The position numbers and the translations under genes were made by a program. Of a stretch of DNA of 7,643 nt, positions 1 through 6,199 are shown one piece after another. The notes under the pieces are model-generated. The model was not told the origin of the DNA. It searched no databases and saw nothing but the letters and a program-made list of their open reading frames with translations. The first letter of the stretch is position 1. Each line of letters starts with the position of its first letter. Source of the DNA: Bacteroidales bacterium (GTDB lineage Bacteria > Bacteroidota > Bacteroidia > Bacteroidales > VadinHA17); contig DNOQ01000621.1 of NCBI GenBank assembly GCA_003501665.1, positions 1 to 7,643 of the forward strand, read 5' to 3'.

Positions 1-607
1 GCCAGAAGGCAATATAAAGAATACTGACCAGTATGAAAAAAACAACCCTCCAGAATTCTTCCGGTGATGGCGGAAGACCCGTCATTATCATTCCCAGTCC
101 CATAAAAAGGAATCCGAGTGCAAATAACAATACGCTTATCACCGTAAGAGCTGAAACAAACTTGGCATTTATCAGATAGTCGCGGTGAATGGGCTGTGAC
201 ATCAGGCGGCTGAGAGTACCCTTTGTCTGCTCCGAATTAACTGTATCAAATCCCAGACTGATCCCCAGTAAAGGACCCAGAAAACTGATAAAAACAAAAA
301 ATGAAGGTAGAGTTCCGTCGGAAATGGTATACAGCTTTAGGAAAAGAAATGCGCCTTCCGGATCATTCGGTTTTACAGCGCTTCCGATATTTGTCAATGC
401 GGTGTACATCGATCCGAAACATGTGAGTGCAATAATGATAAGCAAAATAACGAAACGCCAGCTGCTTACCTGGTCCGATATTTCCTTGTAGACTATTACA
501 TTGAACGGATGTATAATCTCATCATCTTTTTTTAATCGTTTCCGGATAAAAAAACGGGGAAAAATGCCGGCCGGTTTTGTCTGCTGTGAACTTAAAGTGT
601 TATTCAT
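1..607 (-). CDS. ABC-2 type transporter permease, N-terminal part (cut by window edge)
   Basis: This is the membrane subunit of an ABC-2 type transporter, of the NosY-like kind. The first 202 codons are visible and the C-terminus lies beyond the left edge. The start is the ATG at 607-605, which overlaps the end of the upstream ATPase by 8 nt (shared ATGAATAA) and has GGAGG at 620-616, 8 nt away. Residues 1-50 are polar and basic, hence cytoplasmic. A first membrane segment lies at about 52-71, a loop at 72-98, a second segment at about 101-120, a cytoplasmic stretch at 121-150, a third segment at about 151-175, and a fourth begins near 187. The cytoplasmic stretch contains SEQTKGTLSRLMSQPIHR, which resembles the coupling region typical of ABC-2 permeases. 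That a dedicated ATPase precedes it supports the family call. The substrate is unknown. Confidence 0.88.
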   Translation of the reverse strand, partial: MNNTLSSQQTKPAGIFPRFFIRKRLKKDDEIIHPFNVIVYKEISDQVSSWRFVILLIIIALTCFGSMYTALTNIGSAVKPNDPEGAFLFLKLYTISDGTLPSFFVFISFLGPLLGISLGFDTVNSEQTKGTLSRLMSQPIHRDYLINAKFVSALTVISVLLFALGFLFMGLGMIMTGLPPSPEEFWRVVFFILVSILYIAFW

Positions 608-1574
608 GATTTTCGCCTCCCTCAAAGTAACGGTAATAGATATCATCAAGCCCGTATTCCTTCCTGTTAAGAAAGTTGAGTCCGGCTCCGGATTCAACAA
701 CTGTCCTGGCAATCTCTGATGCCACATCACGGGTACATTCTACCATAAATCTGTTATTTTTCAGATTTACAGAGATTATTCCTTCGATATTACCGAGAAG
801 TTCATTTAACCATTCTGCATTGCTTTGCCGATGAGGGCGGGGTAGAGGATTGGTTATTCCTAATTCGATAATATATGGGCTTCCTGCAAAAAGGTTTGCA
901 GAGAGTGTCTCTATATTTCCCTGGGCAATCAGACTGCCCTGAACAAAAATTCCAACACGGTCGCATACCTGCTGTACCTGGTGAAGATGATGAGAGCAGA
1001 ATAATACTGTAATACCATGTTCCCTGCTTAACGTTACAATAAGATCCATGAATTCTCTCACTCCTGAAGGGTCAATCCCAAGAGTAGGCTCATCAAGGAT
1101 AATTACTTCAGGATTTTTTATAAGCACATCGGCAAGACCCAGCCGTTGAAGCATACCCCTGGAGTATTTGATTGTTTTCTTATCCGCGTTTTCCGACATA
1201 CCAACCTTTTCCAGAAGCTCTTCTGCTCTCTCCAATGCCTCCATTCCTGAAAGATTATTAAGACTGCCTGTAAAAACAAGATTCTGCAAACCTGTAAGAT
1301 CATCGTAAAATCCGACATTCTCGGGCAGATAACCGACTCTCCGCTTGACTTCAATGGGATTACTTGTTGAATCGATCCCGCATACTCTTACATTGCCCGA
1401 GGTGGGATCTGTCAGTCCCAGCAACATCAGAATGGTGGTCGTCTTACCTGCTCCGTTCGGGCCAAGCAGACCAAATATTTCACCCTTCCGGATAATCAGG
1501 TTCAGGTGATCAACCGCGGTGAACGATCCGTATCGTTTTGTAAGATCAGTCAGTTCAATAACATTCTCAGTCAC
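600..1574 (-). CDS. ABC-2 type transporter ATP-binding protein
   Basis: This 324-residue ATPase would power the permease encoded directly downstream. Walker A is GPNGAGKTT at residues 38-46. The Q-loop region reads GYLPEN at 81-86, with Glu where Gln is usual, a form common in ABC-2 ATPases. The signature is the degenerate YSRGM at 137-141 instead of LSGGQ. Walker B is VIILDEP at 157-163 with catalytic Glu162, the D-loop follows at 166-169, and the switch His is 195 or 196. Residues from about 230 to the end form a C-terminal extension like those in the CcmA/NosF-type group. The start codon is GTG: its ribosome site lies in the last codons of the upstream gene, 2 nt separate the two genes, and no better ATG was seen. 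Overlap at both ends indicates translational coupling. Confidence 0.93.
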   Translation of the reverse strand: MTENVIELTDLTKRYGSFTAVDHLNLIIRKGEIFGLLGPNGAGKTTTILMLLGLTDPTSGNVRVCGIDSTSNPIEVKRRVGYLPENVGFYDDLTGLQNLVFTGSLNNLSGMEALERAEELLEKVGMSENADKKTIKYSRGMLQRLGLADVLIKNPEVIILDEPTLGIDPSGVREFMDLIVTLSREHGITVLFCSHHLHQVQQVCDRVGIFVQGSLIAQGNIETLSANLFAGSPYIIELGITNPLPRPHRQSNAEWLNELLGNIEGIISVNLKNNRFMVECTRDVASEIARTVVESGAGLNFLNRKEYGLDDIYYRYFEGGENHE

Positions 1575-1576
1575 TG

Positions 1577-2725
1577 TTACCTCCTTCCGTATTTCCGGAA
1601 CAGATAATATACACTACCCAGTGCAGCCAGAATAATAAACACACCAATCCATCCCAGAAGCATGGGAGTTTTTACAGAGATCCTGAATGTTGCCTTTGAT
1701 GCCACTTCCGGTGTTTTTGCTTCAAGGTTTGTGACATAATCACCTGCAATTGCTTTCCTGTCGGCTTTTATGGAAGCAAAAACCTGTGCATTGTTACCCG
1801 CTTCAATCCTGTCGATTTTCTTCGGGTCAAAAACCACATCCCAGTTAACCGGAGCGGAGAATGTCATTTCCACATCAGTTAATGCTGATGAGCCGGTATT
1901 CTTTACAACCAGCTCAACTCTTTTCACATCACCGGCAGTTATATCTGTGCTCAGCAATCCCGTGGGTGTTGTAAGCTCCACATTAAATGATCCTGTTATC
2001 ACAACTTCCAGATTAAGTGTAGCCGATGTTACATTTGTCCCAGCTATAACAGGGATCTGGTATGTCCCGGCCTGGATATTTACAGGTGGTTTTATTTCAA
2101 TAGTGACATTTACCGTACTGTTTGGTTCAATCTCGACTGATGTAGCCTGGTTATAATTTGGTTTGAAGATCACATTCCATCCCCTCAGGGCATTTGTCCT
2201 GAATGCATACAACTGTTTTTCTGCAGTTCTGTTCTTTAACTCTGCGGTAAAAGTAAATGCCGAGGCAGCATGACCCTGCATATTTGATTGTTTGGTGGTG
2301 AATTCTGTCTCAAAGGTTCCCTGCTCCGTTACAACAACAACAAGCGAAAGTGAAGCTTCTGATCCGGCTGTAACTTTAAAATTGTAACTTCCTTTATTGA
2401 CCTTCAACGGAACTTCCACTTTCAGATTAAGTGTCTGTTTCTGATCAGGCATTACAGCTATCTGACCCACTTTGTAATTTCCCGATGTGAGAGAATAATT
2501 CCAGCTACGTGGTATTCCGGTAACAGTGATCTCCATATTCCTTATCTCCTTACTGTTGTTTATTACGTCTATACTGTAAATAATCGATTCGCCCGGAGGA
2601 ACCGAAATCCGTGTGTAAGGTGTAAATAAGGTAACACTGTCGGCTACAGTTGCCTGTGAATCGTTCACAGACAAACCGTAAAAAAGAATTGTAATAAGCC
2701 TTAAAGATTTAATGAACTTTGACAT
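1577..2725 (-). CDS. Secreted, membrane-anchored NEW3-domain protein (COG1470-like)
   Basis: This 382-residue protein opens the three-gene operon. A signal peptide is visible at 1-25: basic residues K3, K6 and R9, a hydrophobic core LITILFYGLSV, and a likely cut after SQA. Residues 31-352 form three beta-rich, Ig-like repeats (about 31-135, 136-245 and 246-352). Each has an aromatic core (W75, W183, W295) followed 33-37 residues later by a G-x-Y turn (G112, G220, G328), the pattern of NEW3 domains. A single membrane segment at about 355-376 ends in RKYGRR, so the repeats should sit in the periplasm with a short cytoplasmic tail. GGAGG at 2737-2733 is 7 nt from the ATG. NEW3 proteins are known next to ABC-2 transporters. 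A role as periplasmic partner is inferred, and no enzyme motif is visible. Confidence 0.85.
   Translation of the reverse strand: MSKFIKSLRLITILFYGLSVNDSQATVADSVTLFTPYTRISVPPGESIIYSIDVINNSKEIRNMEITVTGIPRSWNYSLTSGNYKVGQIAVMPDQKQTLNLKVEVPLKVNKGSYNFKVTAGSEASLSLVVVVTEQGTFETEFTTKQSNMQGHAASAFTFTAELKNRTAEKQLYAFRTNALRGWNVIFKPNYNQATSVEIEPNSTVNVTIEIKPPVNIQAGTYQIPVIAGTNVTSATLNLEVVITGSFNVELTTPTGLLSTDITAGDVKRVELVVKNTGSSALTDVEMTFSAPVNWDVVFDPKKIDRIEAGNNAQVFASIKADRKAIAGDYVTNLEAKTPEVASKATFRISVKTPMLLGWIGVFIILAALGSVYYLFRKYGRR
1580..1584 (-). promoter_or_regulatory. Ribosome binding site fixing the GTG start of the ATPase
   Basis: On the minus strand GGAGG lies 5 nt before the GTG at 1574-1572 and within the last arginine codons of the NEW3 gene. 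It supports the GTG as the true start and suggests that the two genes are translated in a coupled way. Confidence 0.7.
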
Positions 2726-2768
2726 AAAAAATCCTCCATATTTAATTATTGTCAGATAATACGGAGGG

Positions 2769-2776
2769 CAAATTTA
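2769..2776 (-). promoter_or_regulatory. Probable -7 element of the NEW3/ABC-2 operon promoter
   Basis: The minus strand reads TAAATTTG followed by C, an exact match to the bacteroidete -7 consensus TAnnTTTG. Transcription would begin near 2762, giving a leader of about 37 nt to the ATG at 2725. No good -33 TTTG was found at the expected distance, so the call rests on the -7 element and position alone. The stop codon of the transposase remnant lies in the same bases. Confidence 0.45.
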
Positions 2777-2840
2777 ATATTTGAAAGGTAATATGTTAAT
2801 AATTTTTTTTCTTAAAAATTTGTTAAAAATTATCCCCGTA

Positions 2841-2875
2841 TCCGTGGAGACGCCCAAATTGGGCGTCTCCACGGA
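2841..2875. repeat. Perfect 17-bp inverted repeat (35-bp palindrome) inside the RAYT remnant
   Basis: The left arm TCCGTGGAGACGCCCAA (2841-2857) is repeated exactly as its reverse complement at 2859-2875 around the single base A2858. It would fold as a very stable hairpin. Shorter flanking arms CCCGTA (2835-2840) and TACGGG (2895-2900) could extend it. On the minus strand it keeps the transposase frame open and encodes VETPNLGVST. On the plus strand the corresponding frame gives VETPKLGVST. No second copy was seen in the window. RAYT enzymes are known to act on REP-type palindromes, so this is likely a REP-like element. Confidence 0.9.
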
Positions 2876-2892
2876 TTTTCCGAATTTTCCGA
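2875..2892. repeat. Tandem 9-bp direct repeat next to the palindrome
   Basis: ATTTTCCGA occurs twice with no gap, at 2875-2883 and 2884-2892. The first copy shares base 2875 with the palindrome's end. In the transposase frame it encodes the doubled FGK of residues 43-48, so it keeps the frame. Confidence 0.85.
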
Positions 2893-3131
2893 AATACGGG
2901 ATTTTGTTTTTTGTACAAATGGTGATAAAATATTTGCCGGGTGAACAATAATCATAACCGTGATAACGGGCAGACCCAATTTTGTACTTGTTTCTGAAAA
3001 GAGAATCCATAAAAAACAAATGCAGCGAATACTTGCAAGATAATAAATTTTTAGATTAATTACAGAGACTTCCATGCTAATCTGTTTGTAGTAAAATCCG
3101 GGTATTGTAATAAGGAATTAATCCTGTTTTA

Positions 3132-3139
3132 TATCTTTG
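3132..3139 (+). promoter_or_regulatory. Probable -7 promoter element for yqeY
   Basis: TATCTTTG followed by C matches the bacteroidete TAnnTTTG element. Transcription would start near 3146, leaving about 35 nt before the yqeY ATG. The nearest upstream TTG (3105-3107) is 24 nt away, longer than the usual spacing of about 19-20 nt, so the -33 box is doubtful. Confidence 0.5.
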
Positions 3140-3180
3140 CTCAATTTTCCATCACATCACCTAATTATATACATATTACT

Positions 3181-3630
3181 ATGTCACTAACAGAAACAAT
3201 TGCCGCCGATCTGATAAAGGCAATGAAAGGAAATGACAAGGTAGCTCTTGAGGCTATAAGGGCTGCAAAGACAGCATTTCTTCTTGCGAAATCGGAAAAA
3301 GGTCAGGATGCTGTTCTTACCCAGGAAGAAGAACTCAGGATAATCGGGAAACTGGTAAAACAAAGAAGGGAATCAGCTGTTATATATAAGGAAAATAACA
3401 GGCCGGAGCTCGCTGAAAAAGAGACTCTTGAAGCAGACGTTCTTGAAAAATACCTGCCGGCAAAGCTGAGCGATAAGGAACTAACTTCGGTAGTGAAGTC
3501 AATAATTGACCGGCTTGGTGCAAAATCACTGTCAGAAATGGGGAAGGTGATGGGTGTAGCCACCAAAGAACTGGCAGGCCGGGCTGACGGAAAGGAGATC
3601 TCTGCGAAAGTTAAGGAACTTCTTGTCTGA
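3181..3630 (+). CDS. yqeY: YqeY/GatB-like domain protein
   Basis: This 149-residue soluble, mostly helical protein matches the YqeY family along its whole length. The central block is EEELRIIGKLVKQRRESAVI (about 50-69), followed by ENNRPELAEKE and VLEKYLP (about 74-94). The C-terminal block is MGKVMGVATKELAGRADGKE (about 122-141). Its length is normal for the family. The C-terminal part resembles the tail domain of the GatB subunit of Glu-tRNA(Gln) amidotransferase, which binds tRNA, but stand-alone YqeY proteins have no settled function. The ATG at 3181 is preceded by an AT-rich stretch without a Shine-Dalgarno sequence. The next gene begins about 30 nt downstream with no visible terminator, so the two are probably cotranscribed. 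Confidence 0.93.
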   Translation: MSLTETIAADLIKAMKGNDKVALEAIRAAKTAFLLAKSEKGQDAVLTQEEELRIIGKLVKQRRESAVIYKENNRPELAEKETLEADVLEKYLPAKLSDKELTSVVKSIIDRLGAKSLSEMGKVMGVATKELAGRADGKEISAKVKELLV

Positions 3631-3659
3631 CAGCATTTTGCTCACGCAATTCATCTTTA

Positions 3660-5459
3660 AGGTCAAAGGCATACGATTATATTCCTGATTTAATAAAGAA
3701 AACCACGGAAAAAAGCCCCTCATCCGGAATACGGGAACTTCTGAAGTTATACAGATTTCTGAAGCCATATCGCTGGATATTTGTTACAGGATTGTTTTTC
3801 CTGCTGATATCGAGTGCGGCAAGTCTTATGTTCCCTAAATACCTGGGGAACATGGTTGATTTCGCAAATAAGGGAAAACTCCCCTCCGATATCAGCCGCA
3901 CGGGTTTGATCTTACTGATCATCGTGGTTACGCAGGCAATATTCTCCTATACGCGCACCAGAATATTTGTCTATGTGACTGAGAAAACCCTGGCTTCAAT
4001 CAGGCAACATATTTACAATCACCTTATCAGGCTGCCCATGTCATTCTTCGCTGAGAGAAGGGTCGGAGAACTGAACAGCCGCATTTCTTCCGATGTTTCC
4101 ATCCTTCAGCACTCTATCACCGAAACCCTTGCAGACCTTATTTCACAGCTTCTGATAATAACAGGTGGCATTACCCTTATGATGATAACCTCTTATAAAT
4201 TAACATTATTCATGCTGGCTGTTGTGCCTGCCATGGCTCTTTTTGCTTTCTTTTTCGGAAGGGCGATCCGCAGATATTCAAAAAAAGCACAGACATACGT
4301 TGCAGAATCAAATACAATTGTGGAGGAAACACTACAGGGTATTCAGAATGTCAAAGCATTTACCAATGAGTTCTTTGAGATAAGCCGGTATCGGAAGAAA
4401 ACTGACGAAGTAGCCAGCGTCGGAATTAAAGGCGGGAAATACCAGGCAGCAGTATCATTTATAATACTTGGATTTTTCATAGCAATGGGACTTGTAATAT
4501 GGAGAGGTGCTATTCTTATTACTAAGGGGGAGCTGGAAGCCGGACAACTTTTCTCCTTCGTGATATATTCAGGATTCATTGCAGGGAACATTGCAGGAAT
4601 GGCGGGGGTCTATACAAGGCTTCAAAGGACAATCGGAGCAGCAGAGAACCTTCTTCTTCTGATTGATGAACCGACAGAAGACATCAGTGAGAATTATAAA
4701 CCTGACTCTGATCATATTTTACACGGACAGATTACATTTGATCATGTCGAATTCAGATACCCGTCACGCGAAGAGGTTGAGGTTCTGAAGGATATAACCT
4801 TCAGCATTGAGCCGGGACAGGAGGTTGCCATTATCGGCCCCAGTGGTTCAGGTAAATCAACCATTGCTTCACTGCTCCTGAAATTCTATGAACCTGATAA
4901 GGGGAGGATACTTTTTGACGGACGCGACAGCCATGAATTCCCGGTTACAGCATTACGCGGACAAATGGCTATTGTAATGCAGGATGTGTTCCTGTTTGGT
5001 GGTACCATACGTGAAAATATCGCTTATGGCAAACCCGGTGCATCAGACGATGAGATTATTACTGCTGCCAAACAGGCCAATGCCTGGGATTTTATCCGGT
5101 CATTCCCTGATAAACTCGATACAATTGTCGGAGAGAGGGGTGTGCAGCTTTCCGGTGGTCAGCGCCAAAGGATTGCCATAGCCAGAGCAGTACTTAAGGA
5201 TCCTAAGATTCTTATCCTCGATGAAGCTACATCTTCTCTTGATTCCGAATCTGAAAGACTTGTCCAGGAAGCCCTCGATAAACTGCTTCAGGGAAGAACA
5301 TCACTGATCATCGCTCACCGACTTGCCACAATCCGTAATGCCGACCGGATAATTGTAATAAATGAAGGAAGGATTATTGAACAGGGAACTCATATTGAAT
5401 TGATGGCAAACAATAACGGATTGTATAAAAATCTTACCGGACTGCAGTCTGCCAGATAA
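3660..5459 (+). CDS. ABC exporter half-transporter, MsbA/MdlB type (start codon abnormal)
   Basis: The protein combines a six-helix ABC membrane domain (about residues 25-340, counting from 3660) with an ATPase domain. Walker A is GPSGSGKST at 393-401, the Q-loop Gln 441, LSGGQ 497-501, Walker B Asp521 with catalytic Glu522, and the switch His 553. All are intact. Such half-transporters work as dimers and export lipids, peptides or drugs; the substrate here cannot be read. The start is uncertain. A TTG at 3792 would remove most of the first membrane helix (WIFVTGLFFLLISS). The frame stays open upstream to a TAA at 3612 without any ATG, GTG or TTG. Coding similarity seems to begin at SKAYDYIPD, whose preceding codon is AGG at 3660-3662, giving 599 residues. 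CTG at 3627 is an alternative. Confidence 0.88.
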   Translation, partial: RSKAYDYIPDLIKKTTEKSPSSGIRELLKLYRFLKPYRWIFVTGLFFLLISSAASLMFPKYLGNMVDFANKGKLPSDISRTGLILLIIVVTQAIFSYTRTRIFVYVTEKTLASIRQHIYNHLIRLPMSFFAERRVGELNSRISSDVSILQHSITETLADLISQLLIITGGITLMMITSYKLTLFMLAVVPAMALFAFFFGRAIRRYSKKAQTYVAESNTIVEETLQGIQNVKAFTNEFFEISRYRKKTDEVASVGIKGGKYQAAVSFIILGFFIAMGLVIWRGAILITKGELEAGQLFSFVIYSGFIAGNIAGMAGVYTRLQRTIGAAENLLLLIDEPTEDISENYKPDSDHILHGQITFDHVEFRYPSREEVEVLKDITFSIEPGQEVAIIGPSGSGKSTIASLLLKFYEPDKGRILFDGRDSHEFPVTALRGQMAIVMQDVFLFGGTIRENIAYGKPGASDDEIITAAKQANAWDFIRSFPDKLDTIVGERGVQLSGGQRQRIAIARAVLKDPKILILDEATSSLDSESERLVQEALDKLLQGRTSLIIAHRLATIRNADRIIVINEGRIIEQGTHIELMANNNGLYKNLTGLQSAR

Positions 5460-5542
5460 TCGGGCTATAATGCCTTTTAATAATAAACAATTTACCTGAT
5501 CATCTGTTGTATTTAAATAACAGGCAATAAACTCATGAAGAC

Positions 5543-5548
5543 GGAGGG
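5543..5548 (+). promoter_or_regulatory. Ribosome binding site choosing the DoxX start
   Basis: GGAGGG is followed 7 nt later by the ATG at 5556. The upstream in-frame ATG at 5535 has no such site, and this GGAGGG would fall inside its coding sequence. This favours 5556 as the start. Confidence 0.65.
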
Positions 5549-5555
5549 TAACATT

Positions 5556-5981
5556 ATGAGAAAGATCCTCGGGACGGAGGATGACACTAAAATGACTATT
5601 ATAAGGATAATAGTCGGACTTATTTTTATTTCTGAAGGTATACTTAAATACAAACAGGTACAATGGCTCGGCCCCGGACGTTTTTCCGAATTAGGCTTTG
5701 ACAATCCTTTTTTCTGGGCATATTTCACCGGAGCTGTTGAGATACTCAGCGGGACACTGGTTTTAACCGGCCTGTTAACCCGGATAGCCTCAGTACCTCT
5801 GATGATTATAATGCTGACCGCTCTTTTTACAACCAAACTGCCATTAATAAAAACCAATGGTATATGGACATTCCTTCATGATTATACAACAGATTTTGCC
5901 CTTACCTTGCTTCTCGTCCTGCTGCTTATTTACGGAAGCGGGAGATGGTCGGTTGAAAAGAAATTATTTACCCGCAACTAA
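5556..5981 (+). CDS. DoxX-family small membrane protein
   Basis: This 141-residue protein has four predicted membrane segments at about 13-30, 53-74, 77-92 and 112-127. The first ends in the SEGILKY motif and is followed by LGPGRFSELGF (38-48), a typical DoxX-family loop. The second carries a membrane Glu (GAVEILSG, 59-66). DoxX-family proteins are inner-membrane proteins often linked to redox or oxidative-stress functions, but the role of this subgroup is not settled. The start at 5556 is chosen for its ribosome site; an in-frame ATG at 5535 would add 7 residues and another at 5592 would begin just before the first helix. The gap to the exporter is 96 nt with no clear promoter or terminator, so it may be cotranscribed with it or transcribed alone. 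Confidence 0.85.
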   Translation: MRKILGTEDDTKMTIIRIIVGLIFISEGILKYKQVQWLGPGRFSELGFDNPFFWAYFTGAVEILSGTLVLTGLLTRIASVPLMIIMLTALFTTKLPLIKTNGIWTFLHDYTTDFALTLLLVLLLIYGSGRWSVEKKLFTRN

Positions 5982-6066
5982 CACTCTTTCGCCTTGATTG
6001 GTGACAACATAGGTTCCTGTTTGCTCGCCGCTTGTACCCAACATTTATAATTCAGTTATTTTATTG

Positions 6067-6074
6067 TACCTTTG
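6067..6074 (+). promoter_or_regulatory. Possible -7 promoter element for the cold-shock gene
   Basis: TACCTTTG fits TAnnTTTG. Transcription would start near 6080, giving a leader of about 120 nt, unusually long beside the roughly 35-nt leaders predicted elsewhere in the window. No -33 TTTG stands at the normal distance, so support is partial. Confidence 0.4.
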
Positions 6075-6079
6075 ATACC

Positions 6080-6163
6080 GATCCGGCTTTGCTGTTTTGC
6101 GTATTTACCTGATAATCATTCCGGTTTGTTTATCACTACTCACCATTATTGTTAAGGCGGATC
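6080..6163 (+). promoter_or_regulatory. Potential structured 5' leader of the cold-shock gene
   Basis: GATCCGGCTT (6080-6089) can pair with AAGGCGGATC (6154-6163), giving 9 Watson-Crick pairs and one G-G mismatch. It would close a 64-nt domain that begins at the predicted transcription start. Inside it, TGATAA (6110-6115) pairs perfectly with TTATCA (6130-6135) around a 14-nt loop. The ATG follows 36 nt after the outer stem in an AT-rich, unstructured stretch. Long structured leaders are known for cold-shock mRNAs of other bacteria. This fold was found by eye and has not been tested. Confidence 0.4.
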
Positions 6164-6199
6164 ATAAAATTTAAATATTAATACGACTAAACTATTTAT

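Larger units (their letters stand above)
2774..3019 (-). pseudogene. N-terminal remnant of a REP-associated tyrosine transposase (RAYT, Y1_Tnp family)
   Basis: The 81-codon minus-strand frame begins with a segment that looks like the N-terminus of RAYT transposases: SLFRNKYKIGSARYHGYDY, then a YFITICTKN strand and PYFG (residues about 6-44). RAYT proteins usually exceed 150 residues and carry a His-x-His metal site and a catalytic Tyr. Here the resemblance stops after about residue 49. What follows is a palindrome-encoded decapeptide (50-59) and then an AT-rich tail with no family resemblance, ending at a stop beside the NEW3 operon promoter. The HUH motif is absent, so the product cannot be an active transposase. 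The choice between M1 (3019) and M4 (3010) as start is open. It is a fossil of a past mobile or REP-domesticating element. Confidence 0.65.

Noticed and set aside
189..719. Plus-strand frames across the permease and ATPase genes
   Set aside because: They are antisense shadows of the minus-strand transporter genes, without recognisable domains.
1770..2156. Plus-strand frame of 128 codons within the NEW3 gene
   Set aside because: It is antisense to the repeat region. Its Ser/Thr/Val-rich composition only mirrors the sense codons.
2841..2875. Palindrome as an intrinsic terminator
   Set aside because: It lies upstream of both flanking genes, which diverge, and no T-run directly follows either arm (only four T on the plus strand).
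2830..3075. Second minus-strand frame over the RAYT remnant
   Set aside because: It overlaps the frame with RAYT-like sequence in another phase and shows no family features.
5425..5455. ACTGCAGT self-complementary site near the exporter end as a terminator
   Set aside because: The palindrome is only 8 bp with no loop and lacks a following T-run.
3792..5459. TTG at 3792 as the exporter start
   Set aside because: It would cut off most of the first transmembrane helix, and coding sequence typical of the family continues upstream.
5465..5471. TATAAT-like sequence after the exporter as a promoter for DoxX
   Set aside because: Bacteroidota use TAnnTTTG rather than TATAAT, and no partner element was found.
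5301..5857. Minus-strand frames over the exporter end and DoxX gene
   Set aside because: They overlap well-supported plus-strand genes and show no motif.
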